Of a stretch of DNA of 64,000 bases, positions 26,689 through 36,121 are shown in pieces. The translations under genes and the position numbers were made by a program. Under the pieces are notes generated by a model, which saw nothing but the letters and a program-made list of their open reading frames with translations, made no database searches and had not been told where the DNA came from. The DNA comes from Aureicoccus marinus (lineage in GTDB: Bacteria > Bacteroidota > Bacteroidia > Flavobacteriales > Flavobacteriaceae): the NCBI RefSeq assembly GCF_002954325.1, contig NZ_MQVX01000001.1, positions 1,785,088-1,849,087 of the forward strand, written 5' to 3'. How positions within the stretch are numbered: position 1 is the first letter of the stretch; every line of letters begins with the position of its first letter.

Positions 26689-29343
26689 TTAGAATTGCTG
26701 GCCGATAATGAAGTGCGTTTGCCAACCACTGACCCCAATGGAATTCGGATTGTTGTCTTGGTCGAAACCATACCCAAAATCAATTCCTAAAAGGCCAAAC
26801 GCCGGCATAAATATTCGCAGCCCCATTCCGGCAGATCGTTTCAATTGAAACGGATTAAACTCACTAAAATTGTTAAACGAATTTCCAGCTTCTAAAAAGG
26901 CCAGACCGTAAATGGAGGCGGTGGGTTTTAAGGTAAATGGATACCTCAACTCCATGGAGAATTTATTATAAATGGTACCACCATCCTGTTCTAAACGTCC
27001 AGTAATCGGGTTGGTACTAAATGGAGTAAGGGAACTATTTTCATATCCACGCAACTGAATAACGTCACGACCATCCAGAGTGAAGTTACCCAAACCATCT
27101 CCTCCAACGAAGAAACGCTCGAAGGGTACATCCCCAATGTCTTTGTTGTAATTCCCTAAGAAACCAAATTCTGCATTGGTTCTCAAGACAAGTTTTCCGG
27201 TGATTCGAGAGTACCAATCTCCTTTGAATTTGATCTTGAAGAACTCGAGTAATTTAAAACGTTCTTCTTCCAAAGCTTCCAAACGAGCACCCAATGCAGG
27301 GGCAGCTGGATCATTCGGACCAATCTCAAGCAATTCTAAGGACACTTCTTCTATCTCATCACGAATTGCCTTGAAGTCCTTGCCTGAGAACAGAGAATAA
27401 GGCGGTGTAAACTTAGCCGTCAGGTTAAAGTTAGATCCACTGATTGGGAAAATTCTACTAGGACCTTGTGAGCTACGTGCGATTCCTAAGGTATAGGTCA
27501 AGGAGTTCGAACTACCGTTACCGAAGTTGAAAAGACCGTTGTTAAAATTGTTGAAATCGTAGTACTGATAGGATACACCGTGCGAAATCGAGAAGTAGTC
27601 ATCCGGCCACTGCAAACGCTTCGATAATCCAGCAGAGATACCTGTAATAGAGAAGCCTCGACTTTTATCTACGTCGATTCGACCGTTTCGAAAATTCGAA
27701 GCAAACTGTTGAGTTCTTTGAAAAGACAAATTGAATCCTACAGGCTTCTTTCCTCCTAACCAAGGTTCTGAAAAGTTCAAACTGTAGACGCGGAAAGTAC
27801 GACTCGCCTGCAAACGCAAAGAGAAGGTCTGTCCATCCCCCATGGGTACAGGCTGATAGGATTTGCCATCAAAAATATTCTGAATAGAGAAGTTATTAAA
27901 GGAAAGTCCAAGAGTTCCAATAAATCCTCCACCTCCGACTCCACCTTGGAGTTCGATTTGGCTGGAACCAGATTCTACAAGGTTGTACTTGATATCGACC
28001 GTTCCTGTATTGGGGTTCGGGTTTTGAATGTCCGGAGCGATTTGCTCAGCATCAAAGAAGCCCAACTGACCCAACTCACGAATGGTACGTACAATAGCGT
28101 CTTTGCTGTACTTCTGACCTGGTGTTGTTCGCAGCGAACGGTAAATTACGTGGTCATTGGTCTTGTCGTTACCCTCTACAACAATGTGGTCCAAGAAGGT
28201 TTCTTTTCCTTCAATAATGCGGATTTCGAAGTCAATGGTATCATTGATAGCCGAAACCTCTACAGGATTTATCTGAGAAAAAAGGTAACCGTTGTTCTGG
28301 TACTGATTCGTTATGTCCTGGGCATCGGGCTTGCTCTGATCCGCGATTCGCTCCTTTAGCAAGACACCATTATAAGGATCGCCTTTTTGAATTCCAAGGA
28401 TTTGACGCAACTGTCGATCAGAATAAACACTGTTACCCACGAAGTCTATATTACCGAAGTAGTAGCGGTCACCTTCCTCCAACTTTAAACGGAGTTCAAT
28501 ATTGTTTTCATCGACCTTGACGAAGGTATCCGAGAGAATACGGGCATCGCGGTATCCACGCTCGGCATAAGTGTCGACGATATTCTTTAAATCTTCTTCG
28601 TAATCCGCCTCAATGTATTTCGACTTCTTCCAAAAGCGATAGAACTTTTTCTTCTTGGTTTTCTTCAGTCCCTTACCACTGCGCAACAGTTTGTCGGACA
28701 ACTTTTCGTTCCCCTCAAAATGAATAGCCGAAATCTTCACTTTTTCTCCTTTTTTCACATTGATGACCATGCTGCGGGCATTGACCGCGGAGGTATCGGG
28801 CTTGGTTACTATAGTTGCACTGGCATTGAGGTAACCTTGCTTGCGGAATTTATTGACGAGGTAGTTGCGGGTATTGGCGATCAAGCTTTCCGTTAGCTTC
28901 TTCCCCTTTTTCAGATCCGTCTCGTTGATGATGTCTTCGATCTTTCTCTTCTTAACACCATAGACAGTAACATCGGTAAGTGTAGGTCTTTCGCGAATGC
29001 TTAGCTCTAACCAGATCTTCTCGCCTTCAATCTTGGTTTGGTAGATCTCTACATCAGAAAAGAGATCCAGCTTCCACAGTTTCTTGATGACGTTCGCGAT
29101 TTCTTCTCCAGGAATAGTTAGACGCTGCCCAACGGTAAGTCCGGTAAAGGTTTTCACCGTTTGTTCGTTATAACTCTGCAGACCGGTTACAGAGATTCCC
29201 GCAAGGGTGTATTCCTTGCCTTGGCCCAGGCTGGCATCCTGTGGAAAAGCGATCTGGGTTATGAATATAAGAAGGAGTAATAATTTACTCGGAGAGCGGA
29301 ATAGTTCGGTCTGCCGAATCCAACTGTTCACTAGTTTTTCCAA
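26689..29343 (-). CDS. bamA: Outer-membrane protein assembly factor BamA
   Basis: An 884-residue Omp85 protein, the central insertase for outer-membrane barrels. Five POTRA-type domains occupy about residues 45-430, followed by the bacterial surface-antigen barrel ending HFIIGQQF. The conserved segments GGDGLGNFTLDGRDVIQLRG and the late FNPFQLKRSAGMGLRIFMP are present. The N-terminus (MEKLVNSWIRQ...) overlaps the 3' end of uppS by 59 bases; the signal-like helix is LLLLLIFITQIAFP. It is coupled with uppS and two ompH genes in one operon. Confidence 0.95.
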   Translation of the reverse strand: MEKLVNSWIRQTELFRSPSKLLLLLIFITQIAFPQDASLGQGKEYTLAGISVTGLQSYNEQTVKTFTGLTVGQRLTIPGEEIANVIKKLWKLDLFSDVEIYQTKIEGEKIWLELSIRERPTLTDVTVYGVKKRKIEDIINETDLKKGKKLTESLIANTRNYLVNKFRKQGYLNASATIVTKPDTSAVNARSMVINVKKGEKVKISAIHFEGNEKLSDKLLRSGKGLKKTKKKKFYRFWKKSKYIEADYEEDLKNIVDTYAERGYRDARILSDTFVKVDENNIELRLKLEEGDRYYFGNIDFVGNSVYSDRQLRQILGIQKGDPYNGVLLKERIADQSKPDAQDITNQYQNNGYLFSQINPVEVSAINDTIDFEIRIIEGKETFLDHIVVEGNDKTNDHVIYRSLRTTPGQKYSKDAIVRTIRELGQLGFFDAEQIAPDIQNPNPNTGTVDIKYNLVESGSSQIELQGGVGGGGFIGTLGLSFNNFSIQNIFDGKSYQPVPMGDGQTFSLRLQASRTFRVYSLNFSEPWLGGKKPVGFNLSFQRTQQFASNFRNGRIDVDKSRGFSITGISAGLSKRLQWPDDYFSISHGVSYQYYDFNNFNNGLFNFGNGSSNSLTYTLGIARSSQGPSRIFPISGSNFNLTAKFTPPYSLFSGKDFKAIRDEIEEVSLELLEIGPNDPAAPALGARLEALEEERFKLLEFFKIKFKGDWYSRITGKLVLRTNAEFGFLGNYNKDIGDVPFERFFVGGDGLGNFTLDGRDVIQLRGYENSSLTPFSTNPITGRLEQDGGTIYNKFSMELRYPFTLKPTASIYGLAFLEAGNSFNNFSEFNPFQLKRSAGMGLRIFMPAFGLLGIDFGYGFDQDNNPNSIGVSGWQTHFIIGQQF

Positions 29344-30067
29344 ATCGTCGTTCCCTATTTTGGTAATTCATAATCGCCTCCACTAAATGATGCTCTTGAA
29401 AATCTGGCCAAAAAGCATCCACAAAATACAACTCCGCATAGGCAATCTGCCAAAGCAAAAAGTTGCTAATTCTGTGCTCACCACTAGTGCGAATCAACAG
29501 ATCCACGTCTGGGAGGTCATGCGTGTAAAGATGATTATTAATAATTGTTTCGTCAATATGATCGGGCGAAATTAGGTTATTTTTAACTTTGGAACAAAGC
29601 GTTTTTACTGCTGTTTTTAGCTCTTCGCGAGATCCATAGCTCAAGGCCAGTGTCAAGGTCGTTCCCGTGTGGGAACTGGTCTTTTCGATCACCTCTTTCA
29701 ATTCTTTGTGAACCCTATCCGGCAAAGAATCGATTCTTCCGATCGCATTGAGTTTTATATTATTTTCTGTTAAGGTTTTTAGCTCTCTTCTTAAAGAAGC
29801 CACCAACAGACGCATCAGCGTCTCCACCTCCAGCTTGGGGCGGTTCCAGTTTTCGGTAGAAAATGCGTAGAGTGTGAGGTAGTCTATTTTAAGGCGGGCA
29901 CAGTTCTCTACGGTTTTGCGAACAGCTTCCACACCATTCTCATGCCCAAAAACGCGAAGCTTGCCGCGCTGTTTAGCCCAACGACCGTTGCCATCCATAA
30001 TGATCGCAATGTGTTTCGGTCTTCCTGATTCCTGGACATCTGCCAGGGTTTTCCTTACTTCATTCAA
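29285..30067 (-). CDS. uppS: Isoprenyl transferase (UppS)
   Basis: A 260-residue cis-prenyltransferase making the lipid carrier for cell-wall polymers. IAIIMDGNGRWAKQRG (with catalytic Asp25) and the late RTSGEHRISNFLLWQIAYAE and DAFWPDF segments are intact. No ATG is in frame. TTG at 30067 is preferred because it overlaps the upstream stop by a few bases and gives a family-like N-terminus; TTG at 30094 would add nine residues. Confidence 0.94.
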   Translation of the reverse strand: MNEVRKTLADVQESGRPKHIAIIMDGNGRWAKQRGKLRVFGHENGVEAVRKTVENCARLKIDYLTLYAFSTENWNRPKLEVETLMRLLVASLRRELKTLTENNIKLNAIGRIDSLPDRVHKELKEVIEKTSSHTGTTLTLALSYGSREELKTAVKTLCSKVKNNLISPDHIDETIINNHLYTHDLPDVDLLIRTSGEHRISNFLLWQIAYAELYFVDAFWPDFQEHHLVEAIMNYQNRERRFGKTSEQLDSADRTIPLSE

Positions 30068-30752
30068 AACAGTCTCGGCATGGTTTCCGGCCAAAGGTAT
30101 AGGTTAAAGAAACGCCGGAAAAAACATACCAATCATCACTGAAAAAATTTCCAAAACGGAACGATTCAAAGTTTGAACCTTCAGGATTACTGGCATCCAG
30201 GTTGTCCGTTAGCGTATACCGGGCCCCAATTTCGGCCCCCAAGATAAGAAATTGATTGATACGTATTTTGCCCCCGACAACCATTGGGATAGCAAACGAG
30301 CCATCACGCTGGTCTAAAATGCGCAATTCATTTGGCGGAGTACCATCAATATAATTGTAATCATACCGAAAATAGGTTACCCCAGTGTATAAATAAGGTG
30401 TAAATGCCGGACCCAAATTATGAAGGTTGTACTCCCAAAAATGAAATTCCAGTCCAGCAGAATACTCAACAATGGTGTTGTTTACTCTATAACCACGAGT
30501 TCGTCTGGACGACAGGCTCGAGCGTGTGTCATCAAAAATAAGGTTGGCACGCGTCATACTTGCCCTCCAGGCGTAGCGCTTACTCTTGTTCCATTTGAAG
30601 ATTGCTCCAAAAGCTAAACCCTCTGGATCGACATAATTCGTTCTCCCTACATCACCAATAGCATTGGCCCCACCAAAAAATCCTCCGACTTCGAAAGTTT
30701 GGGCACTGGCCGAAACAGTGATCAATAATAAAAGGGCAACAGTAATTCTCAT
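30060..30752 (-). CDS. DUF6089 family outer-membrane-like protein
   Basis: A 230-residue exported protein with a signal peptide (MRITVALLLLITVSASAQ). It shows alternating beta-strand sequence typical of a small outer-membrane barrel: TFEVGGFFGGANAIGDVGR, LEFHFWEYNLHNLGPAFTPY, YTFGRKPCRDCFE at the end. The ATG at 30752 is preferred to the in-frame codon at 30767 because it directly begins the signal peptide. The gene overlaps uppS by 8 bases and is a constant member of this Flavobacteriia operon. Function unknown; the position next to bamA suggests envelope assembly. Confidence 0.88.
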   Translation of the reverse strand: MRITVALLLLITVSASAQTFEVGGFFGGANAIGDVGRTNYVDPEGLAFGAIFKWNKSKRYAWRASMTRANLIFDDTRSSLSSRRTRGYRVNNTIVEYSAGLEFHFWEYNLHNLGPAFTPYLYTGVTYFRYDYNYIDGTPPNELRILDQRDGSFAIPMVVGGKIRINQFLILGAEIGARYTLTDNLDASNPEGSNFESFRFGNFFSDDWYVFSGVSLTYTFGRKPCRDCFE

Positions 30753-30882
30753 ATACGCATTGTGCAAATACGACCCAGGTCGTAAACCAGGTGTAGATAG
30801 GTCATATTGTGTTCCTTGAGTAAAACATCGAAAGCGGCAAAATATTGTCTAGTTTGAAGGGATTTTTCAGAGAGAATACCCA

Positions 30883-31764
30883 CTAGTTTCGTTGGTCCTG
30901 CCCCCAGAGCAATTTAGAGCGTAATGTGTTGAAAAAACTTCCGCTTTGGTACTCCAGCATGGGTAAAGTGAAATCAGCTTTTTTGATGATCAACTCTTGG
31001 CCGTTAGGCACCGTAACAATGCGTGAATCCAAAGAAACCAGATGATTGTCTTCTCGCCCGGAGACCCGGATTCTGATTTCGGTTTCATCCGAAATAACCA
31101 AGGGGCGCGCATTGAGGTTATGCGGCGCTATAGGAGTTAACACAAAAGATCGGGCTGAAGGGGCAATCACAGGCCCTCCACAACTCAAAGAATACCCGGT
31201 AGACCCCGTTGGTGTTGCAATGATCAAACCGTCAGCCCAATAAGAAGTGAGGTATTCTCCATCCAAATAAGTCTCTACGGTAATCATCGAGGTTGTGTCT
31301 TTTCGACTGACTGTGATTTCGTTCAAGGCGAATTGAAGGTCTCCAAAAGCACCGTCCAATTGACCCGGAGCTAAGGCAACGAGCGATCGGTTTCCTACTT
31401 TATAGGCACCCGCCTTAAAGCCTTGAACCAGCTCTCGTACTTCCTCTCTTTTAAAGGTGGATAAAAAACCTAGTCGACCCGTATTGACTCCAACCATGGG
31501 AATTCCAAACTCCCTCACATAAGTGACGGCGCGAAGCATGGTTCCATCGCCACCAAAGCTCACAAAAAGATCAAAACTCGAATCCAATCCGGAGTCCAGG
31601 GTAAAAGTGGGCAGCTTTCGCACTGCCGTTTCGCGCTGAATCTGCTGATAAAAATCCCGATCTATATGAATATCGGCCTTCTGCAGATCCAATTCCTCAA
31701 TCATTTGCATCACCCAAGGAATATCTTCTGGTTGAATAAGCTGAGAAAATAAGGCGACCTTCAT
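30883..31764 (-). CDS. nadK: NAD kinase
   Basis: A 293-residue ATP-NAD kinase producing NADP+. The GGDGT motif is at residues 71-75 (SFGGDGTMLRAV), followed by NTGRLGFLSTF, LNEITVSRKDT, the glycine-rich TPTGSTGYSLSCGGP and NLNARPLV. It starts at the ATG that overlaps the CBS-protein stop (TAATG). Confidence 0.96.
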   Translation of the reverse strand: MKVALFSQLIQPEDIPWVMQMIEELDLQKADIHIDRDFYQQIQRETAVRKLPTFTLDSGLDSSFDLFVSFGGDGTMLRAVTYVREFGIPMVGVNTGRLGFLSTFKREEVRELVQGFKAGAYKVGNRSLVALAPGQLDGAFGDLQFALNEITVSRKDTTSMITVETYLDGEYLTSYWADGLIIATPTGSTGYSLSCGGPVIAPSARSFVLTPIAPHNLNARPLVISDETEIRIRVSGREDNHLVSLDSRIVTVPNGQELIIKKADFTLPMLEYQSGSFFNTLRSKLLWGQDQRN

Positions 31765-32420
31765 TATACATTAAGGTATTTGTCGAGGTAATCAGAACGC
31801 TGTTTCAGGTCTTCCATAAACTGATCGTCGTTATTACCAAAGAGGATGCTGTAGTTGTATCGGCGGAAGGTCTGAATCACCTCATTCAGGTTTTCGGACC
31901 CCAGTTTCATGGTCAACTGTACCACATCATTTTGCATGCCCGAGATAAAAGCCCCCAGGATGCGGGTATTGTTGCTCTCTACAATCTGAGCAATTTCACT
32001 GAAAGAGTAATCCTTTAGCCCAGTCGCAATAACCAAGATTCCTCCGGGCTCTCTAAAAAAAGGCGTATCGATAAATACCCCGACCACTTCATTGAGGTCG
32101 TAATACCCCTGCACCCTTTGCTTAAGATCCACCACCGGCACAATATTGGCTTCATGACGAGAAAACTCCTCCAAAATATCCAACCAGGAAGTGTCTTTGT
32201 TCACCGCAAACACCTCAAGAGATTCCCGAAAGTCCCGGATGGTTTTTTCGGGATCAAAACAGGCGAGGTCGTTTTCGGGCAGCAGCCCAATAAAGCGTCC
32301 GTCCTCCGTCACAGCCACATGCGAAAAGGAGGTGTCCTCGAAAAACGAGATCACCCCATCGAGCGTTTGCTCGATTTCGAACACCGGAAGGGTATTGAGG
32401 ATGTGCTGCGTCAGATTCAT
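31764..32420 (-). CDS. CBS-domain protein
   Basis: A 218-residue cytoplasmic protein with two CBS motifs (about 5-65 and 75-125: FSHVAVTEDGRFIGLLPEND and ANIVPVVDLKQRVQGYYD). An ACT-like C-terminal half follows (about 140-210: GILVIATGLKDYSFSEIAQI, then SENLNEVIQTFRRYNYSI). This arrangement is typical of the first gene of the nadK-bamA operon in Flavobacteriia. It probably senses an adenine nucleotide; the output is unknown. Confidence 0.9.
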   Translation of the reverse strand: MNLTQHILNTLPVFEIEQTLDGVISFFEDTSFSHVAVTEDGRFIGLLPENDLACFDPEKTIRDFRESLEVFAVNKDTSWLDILEEFSRHEANIVPVVDLKQRVQGYYDLNEVVGVFIDTPFFREPGGILVIATGLKDYSFSEIAQIVESNNTRILGAFISGMQNDVVQLTMKLGSENLNEVIQTFRRYNYSILFGNNDDQFMEDLKQRSDYLDKYLNV

Positions 32421-32467
32421 GATCTTAAATTACAATTTTAGCAGGGTAAATATACGGGGAGCCTGCG

Positions 32468-32475
32468 TATTTTTG
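32468..32475 (+). promoter_or_regulatory. -7 promoter element of pdxJ (TATTTTTG)
   Basis: Matches the Bacteroidota -7 consensus TAnnTTTG, 20 bases before the pdxJ start and in the short divergent region opposite the CBS gene. No good TTG element is seen upstream. Confidence 0.4.
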
Positions 32476-32495
32476 CGGTTTGTAAGGATAACTTT

Positions 32496-33221
32496 ATGAC
32501 TCGACTCAGTGTAAACATCAATAAATGGGCCACCCTGCGAAATGCACGAGGAGGAAACACCCCGGATCTATTGCTTACCGCTACCAGAATTCAGGAATAC
32601 GGGGCAGAAGGAATCACCATCCACCCCCGCCCGGATGAACGCCACATCCGATACCAGGACGCCTATGACCTCAAACCAATCGTCCACACCGAATACAATA
32701 TAGAAGGAAACCCCATCCCCTCTTTTTTAGAAATGGTCCTAAAAATTAAGCCTACGCAGGTCACCTTAGTCCCGGACGGACCCGATGCCCTGACCTCCGA
32801 TCACGGTTGGGATGTCAATACGCATCAGGGATTTTTACAAGACGTTATTGGGCAGTTCAAAGAAGCGGGCATTCGGACTTCGATCTTTTTAGATCCTGAT
32901 CCCGCCCTGATCACAGGTGCTGTAAAGACGGGAGCAGATCGAATTGAACTGTACACCGAAGGCTACGCCAGTCAGTATGGCCAAGACAGAGAAAAGGCCA
33001 TTCACCCTTATCACGAAACCGCCCTGGAAGCAAAAAGACAGGGAATTGGTGTAAACGCGGGGCACGACCTCAACCTGCAGAATATTGCCTTTTTTGCTGA
33101 GCATATCCCCGAGCTATTGGAGGTGTCTATTGGCCATGCACTGATTTGCGAATCCATAGAAAAAGGACTCGACAATGTGGTACGTATGTACCTTAACCGA
33201 CTCAAAAGCGATATCGAATGA
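32496..33221 (+). CDS. pdxJ: Pyridoxine 5'-phosphate synthase
   Basis: A 241-residue TIM-barrel enzyme, the last step of DXP-dependent vitamin B6 synthesis. RLSVNINKWATLRNARGG is at the N-terminus; GAEGITIHPRPDERHI, TLVPDGPDALTSDHGWD and GINAGHDL-type VNAGHDLNLQN, then EVSIGHALI are all conserved. It overlaps the following hydrolase gene by 4 bases. Confidence 0.97.
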   Translation: MTRLSVNINKWATLRNARGGNTPDLLLTATRIQEYGAEGITIHPRPDERHIRYQDAYDLKPIVHTEYNIEGNPIPSFLEMVLKIKPTQVTLVPDGPDALTSDHGWDVNTHQGFLQDVIGQFKEAGIRTSIFLDPDPALITGAVKTGADRIELYTEGYASQYGQDREKAIHPYHETALEAKRQGIGVNAGHDLNLQNIAFFAEHIPELLEVSIGHALICESIEKGLDNVVRMYLNRLKSDIE

Positions 33222-33988
33222 GCCCGCTTCACTCTCAAATACTCGGCCAAGGGCAACCCCTCTTGGTCTTGCATGGTTTTTTAGGCATGTCGGACAACTG
33301 GAAATCCCATGGTCTTCAATGGGCGAAAGAAGGCTTTGAAGTTCACTTGATTGACCAGCGCAATCACGGCAGAAGCTTTCATTCTGAGGAGTTTGACTAC
33401 AGGGTGATGAGTCGAGATCTCAATGAATACATCCAGCAACAGGAACTCAAGAATGTCTATCTACTCGGGCATTCCATGGGCGGTAAAACCGTCATGAACT
33501 ACGCTTGTGATTTTGCAGGCCAGGTGACAAAGCTCTTGGTGGCGGACATTGCCCCAAAATACTACCCCGCTCATCACGGTTATATCTTCGACGCGCTTAA
33601 CTCCCTTGACTTTTCAAAGATTAGCAGTCGCGGAGAGGCCGATAAGGCACTCGCTAAGCATCTAAGCGATTGGGGAATGCGGCAATTTCTGTTGAAAAAT
33701 CTGTATTGGATAGAACCGGGCAAACTGGCCTTCCGCTTTAATTTAGAGGTTCTTGGCAACCGCCTGGAAGAAATCGGAGAACCCCTGAGTAGTCAGCAGC
33801 AATACGATGGTCCTACCCTCTTTTTACGAGGAGATCGGTCCGAGTACATTGTTGAAGCCGACCTTTCTTTGATCCAACAGCACTTTTCGGAAGTCGAAAT
33901 AAAAACCATAGCGAATGCTGGACATTGGCTTCACGCCGAAAATCCGAAGGATTTTTTTAAGACTTCTCTGACTTTTTTTAAAGAATAG
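33218..33988 (+). CDS. Alpha/beta hydrolase (YbfF-like)
   Basis: A 256-residue serine hydrolase. The oxyanion motif is LLVLHGFLGMSDNW (about 13-26), the nucleophile elbow GHSMGGKT (about 88-95), and the catalytic His near the C-terminus is in NAGHWLHAENP. It resembles esterase YbfF. Translationally coupled to pdxJ by an ATGA overlap; a functional link to B6 is not known. Confidence 0.9.
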   Translation: MSPLHSQILGQGQPLLVLHGFLGMSDNWKSHGLQWAKEGFEVHLIDQRNHGRSFHSEEFDYRVMSRDLNEYIQQQELKNVYLLGHSMGGKTVMNYACDFAGQVTKLLVADIAPKYYPAHHGYIFDALNSLDFSKISSRGEADKALAKHLSDWGMRQFLLKNLYWIEPGKLAFRFNLEVLGNRLEEIGEPLSSQQQYDGPTLFLRGDRSEYIVEADLSLIQQHFSEVEIKTIANAGHWLHAENPKDFFKTSLTFFKE

Positions 33989-34000
33989 CCCTTTTTTTTA

Positions 34001-34014
34001 TTATGCACGCATAA
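34001..34014. promoter_or_regulatory. TTATGC-AC-GCATAA inverted repeat (possible operator)
   Basis: 6-bp arms around a 2-base centre, 18 bases upstream of the -33 element of the SGNH gene. Its core is almost identical to the palindrome before etfBA at 14163-14174, and both are followed by AT-rich sequence. Confidence 0.4.
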
Positions 34015-34031
34015 TTCTTTGCCCAAAGGAT

Positions 34032-34061
34032 TTGCAGCACAACATTTTTCAATTAGATTTG
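34032..34061 (+). promoter_or_regulatory. Promoter of the SGNH lipoprotein gene
   Basis: TTG at 34032-34034, a 19-base spacer, then TAGATTTG at 34054-34061: a full match to the Bacteroidota pattern TTG-N19-21-TAnnTTTG. The start codon lies 54 bases downstream. Confidence 0.7.
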
Positions 34062-34115
34062 TTATTAATGATTTAACTGTAAAATCATCAAAAACTAACT
34101 TAAATTTTTATCAAG

Positions 34116-35612
34116 ATGAAAAAGTTTTACGGAAGTCTGCTGGTAGTTGCCCTCCTAGCAGTAGGATGTGCGGAGGATGATCCAGTGATTGTCGACCCGA
34201 TGGATGATGATCCGATTGTCTATACTAGCGGATCAGCTGATTTCAGCTCCTACGTAGCCATAGGGAACTCGCTAACAGCAGGTTTCTCGGACAACGCCTT
34301 GTTTATTGACGGACAGACCAACTCTTTCCCGAATATGTTGGCCCAGAATTTTGCCTTAGCTGGAGGAGGATCCTTCAATACTCCATTTATGGCCGACAAC
34401 CTTGGAGGAATGACCTTAGGCGGTAATCCCATTTCCGGTAACCGTTTAATTCTATCCTTTGCATCAGGTTCACCTGCACCGGTACCAGTTGCAGGAACAG
34501 GAACAACAGAAATCTCTAACGTACTAACAGGTTCTTTCAACAATATGGGAGTTCCCGGCGCAAAAAGCTATCATGTTGTAGCACCTGGATATGGAAACTT
34601 GGCCGGTGTACCTATCGGACAGGCCAATCCCTATTACGCTCGTTTTGCAAGTAGCCCTAATGCTACTGTTTTGGGTGATGCTATGGCTCTAAGCCCAAGC
34701 TTCTTCAGTTTGTGGCTTGGAAACAATGATGTCCTCGGGTTTGCTGCAAGTGGAGGTAGCGGAGTTGATCAGGCTGGAAATTTAGACCCCGCAACTTATG
34801 CTGGTAATGACATCTCCGACCAAAACGTTTTTGCGAGTGTTATGAACGGAATTCTTCAGACCCTAACTTCTGGTGGTGCTGAAGGAGCTATCGCAAACAT
34901 TCCTGACGTTTTAAAAACGCCTTATTTCAACACGGTTCCTTTCAATGCCATTCCATTGGATCAGGCTACTGCAGATGTAGTTAACGCCGCCTACGCACCT
35001 TACAACGGAGGTTTGGCTCAGTTACAACAAGCTGGATTCATTACAGCAGAAGAACTTGCGAAGCGTACTATCAATTTCACCGCTGGAAATAACGCTGTTG
35101 TAATAATTGACGAAGACCTTACAGACCTGACGGGAGTTAATCCTGATCTGATCAACATGAGACAGGCAACAGCAGAAGACTTGTTGACCCTTCCTGCGAT
35201 CTCTTTCTTGGGAACATTGGCCAACCCTGCTGATCCTACTTCCATCAATGGAGTTGCTGTTCCTTTAGCGGACAACTGGGTCGTTACTCCGGAAGAAGGC
35301 ATGATGATCAATAATGCCATTGCTGGATACAACCAAACGATTGCAGCGCTTGCTACGCAATACGACATCGCCCTTGTGGATGCGAACACTCTATTTGATG
35401 ATTTGGTTGCCAATGGATTTACCCAAGCAGACGGATCTGTGGTTACAGCGACTTTCGCAACCGGCGGTGGTTTCTCTTTGGATGGAATTCATCCTTCTCC
35501 TCGCGGATACGCCATTTTGGCTAACGCTTTTAGTGCAGCCATCAATGCGAAATACGGATCTAATATGCCAATGATTAATCCTTTAGGATTTAAAGGACTT
35601 TACGTCAACTAA
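34116..35612 (+). CDS. SGNH/GDSL-family hydrolase lipoprotein
   Basis: A 498-residue lipoprotein with lipobox ALLAVGC (lipidated Cys18) and an acidic stretch right after it (DDPVIVDPMDDDP), consistent with outer-membrane anchoring. Catalytic Ser52 is in YVAIGNSLTAGF (block I); WLGNNDVLGFA is block III; Asp456 and His459 are in LDGIHPSPRGY (block V). A long insert separates the blocks. It probably acts as an esterase or lipase on the cell surface; the substrate is not visible. The possible shared operator with etfBA would fit a role in lipid use. Confidence 0.88.
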   Translation: MKKFYGSLLVVALLAVGCAEDDPVIVDPMDDDPIVYTSGSADFSSYVAIGNSLTAGFSDNALFIDGQTNSFPNMLAQNFALAGGGSFNTPFMADNLGGMTLGGNPISGNRLILSFASGSPAPVPVAGTGTTEISNVLTGSFNNMGVPGAKSYHVVAPGYGNLAGVPIGQANPYYARFASSPNATVLGDAMALSPSFFSLWLGNNDVLGFAASGGSGVDQAGNLDPATYAGNDISDQNVFASVMNGILQTLTSGGAEGAIANIPDVLKTPYFNTVPFNAIPLDQATADVVNAAYAPYNGGLAQLQQAGFITAEELAKRTINFTAGNNAVVIIDEDLTDLTGVNPDLINMRQATAEDLLTLPAISFLGTLANPADPTSINGVAVPLADNWVVTPEEGMMINNAIAGYNQTIAALATQYDIALVDANTLFDDLVANGFTQADGSVVTATFATGGGFSLDGIHPSPRGYAILANAFSAAINAKYGSNMPMINPLGFKGLYVN

Positions 35613-35640
35613 GTTCGCAGAACAAAGAATTTGTATTTTT

Positions 35641-35676
35641 AGGGGTACCTCCGATGGAGGTACCCCTAATTTTTTG
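35641..35676 (+). terminator. Terminator of the SGNH gene
   Basis: Perfect 12-bp stem (35641-35652 with 35656-35667; arm AGGGGTACCTCC) and a 3-base loop, followed by AATTTTTTG. Confidence 0.92.
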
Positions 35677-35679
35677 CCC

Positions 35680-36056
35680 ATGAAAGTCTTATTGCGCACC
35701 CTTTTATCTGCCTTGCCGTTATCGCTTTGGCTCACTTTTTACCTGGTGTCCACGTCGATACCTTCTTCACCGCGATTTGGGTAGCCGTAGCCTTGGGTAT
35801 TTTCAACTTCTTGGTCAAACCTTTCCTGATCATTCTGACTCTTCCCATTACCATCATAACTTTGGGATTTTTCCTGTTGGTGGTCAATGCCCTGATTATT
35901 CAACTCGCCGATTATTTTATCAGTGGATTTCAGGTAGACGGCCTCTGGTGGGCCATTCTTTTCAGCTTGTTACTCTCTCTGCTGCAATCCCTTCTCTTTA
36001 AAATGCTGAAAGAGGACCCTAAGCCACACCGAAAGCCCAGAGCAGAAGGAGAATAA
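35680..36056 (+). pseudogene. Phage-holin-family (DUF360-like) membrane protein, one frameshift
   Basis: The N-terminus MKVLLRTLLSAL and the body AHFLPGVHVDTFFTAIWVAV are in different frames. Adding one G near 35715 gives a smooth ALAVIALAHFLPG and a total of 378 nt, 125 residues with about four membrane helices. This matches the pfam04020-type 'phage holin family' protein frequent in bacterial chromosomes. The rest of the frame is intact to the stop and ends in a lysine/arginine-rich tail. One base may have been lost in sequencing. Confidence 0.75.
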
Positions 36057-36060
36057 GTAT

Positions 36061-36091
36061 TTGCTCCACCTTTTAAAATAGACTACTTTTG
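36061..36091 (+). promoter_or_regulatory. Promoter of tig
   Basis: TTG at 36061-36063, a 20-base spacer and TACTTTTG at 36084-36091, a full match to the Bacteroidota consensus. The trigger-factor ATG is 31 bases downstream. Confidence 0.7.
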
Positions 36092-36121
36092 CTCCCCCTT
36101 TTAAGGATGTAAAGTTGACGT

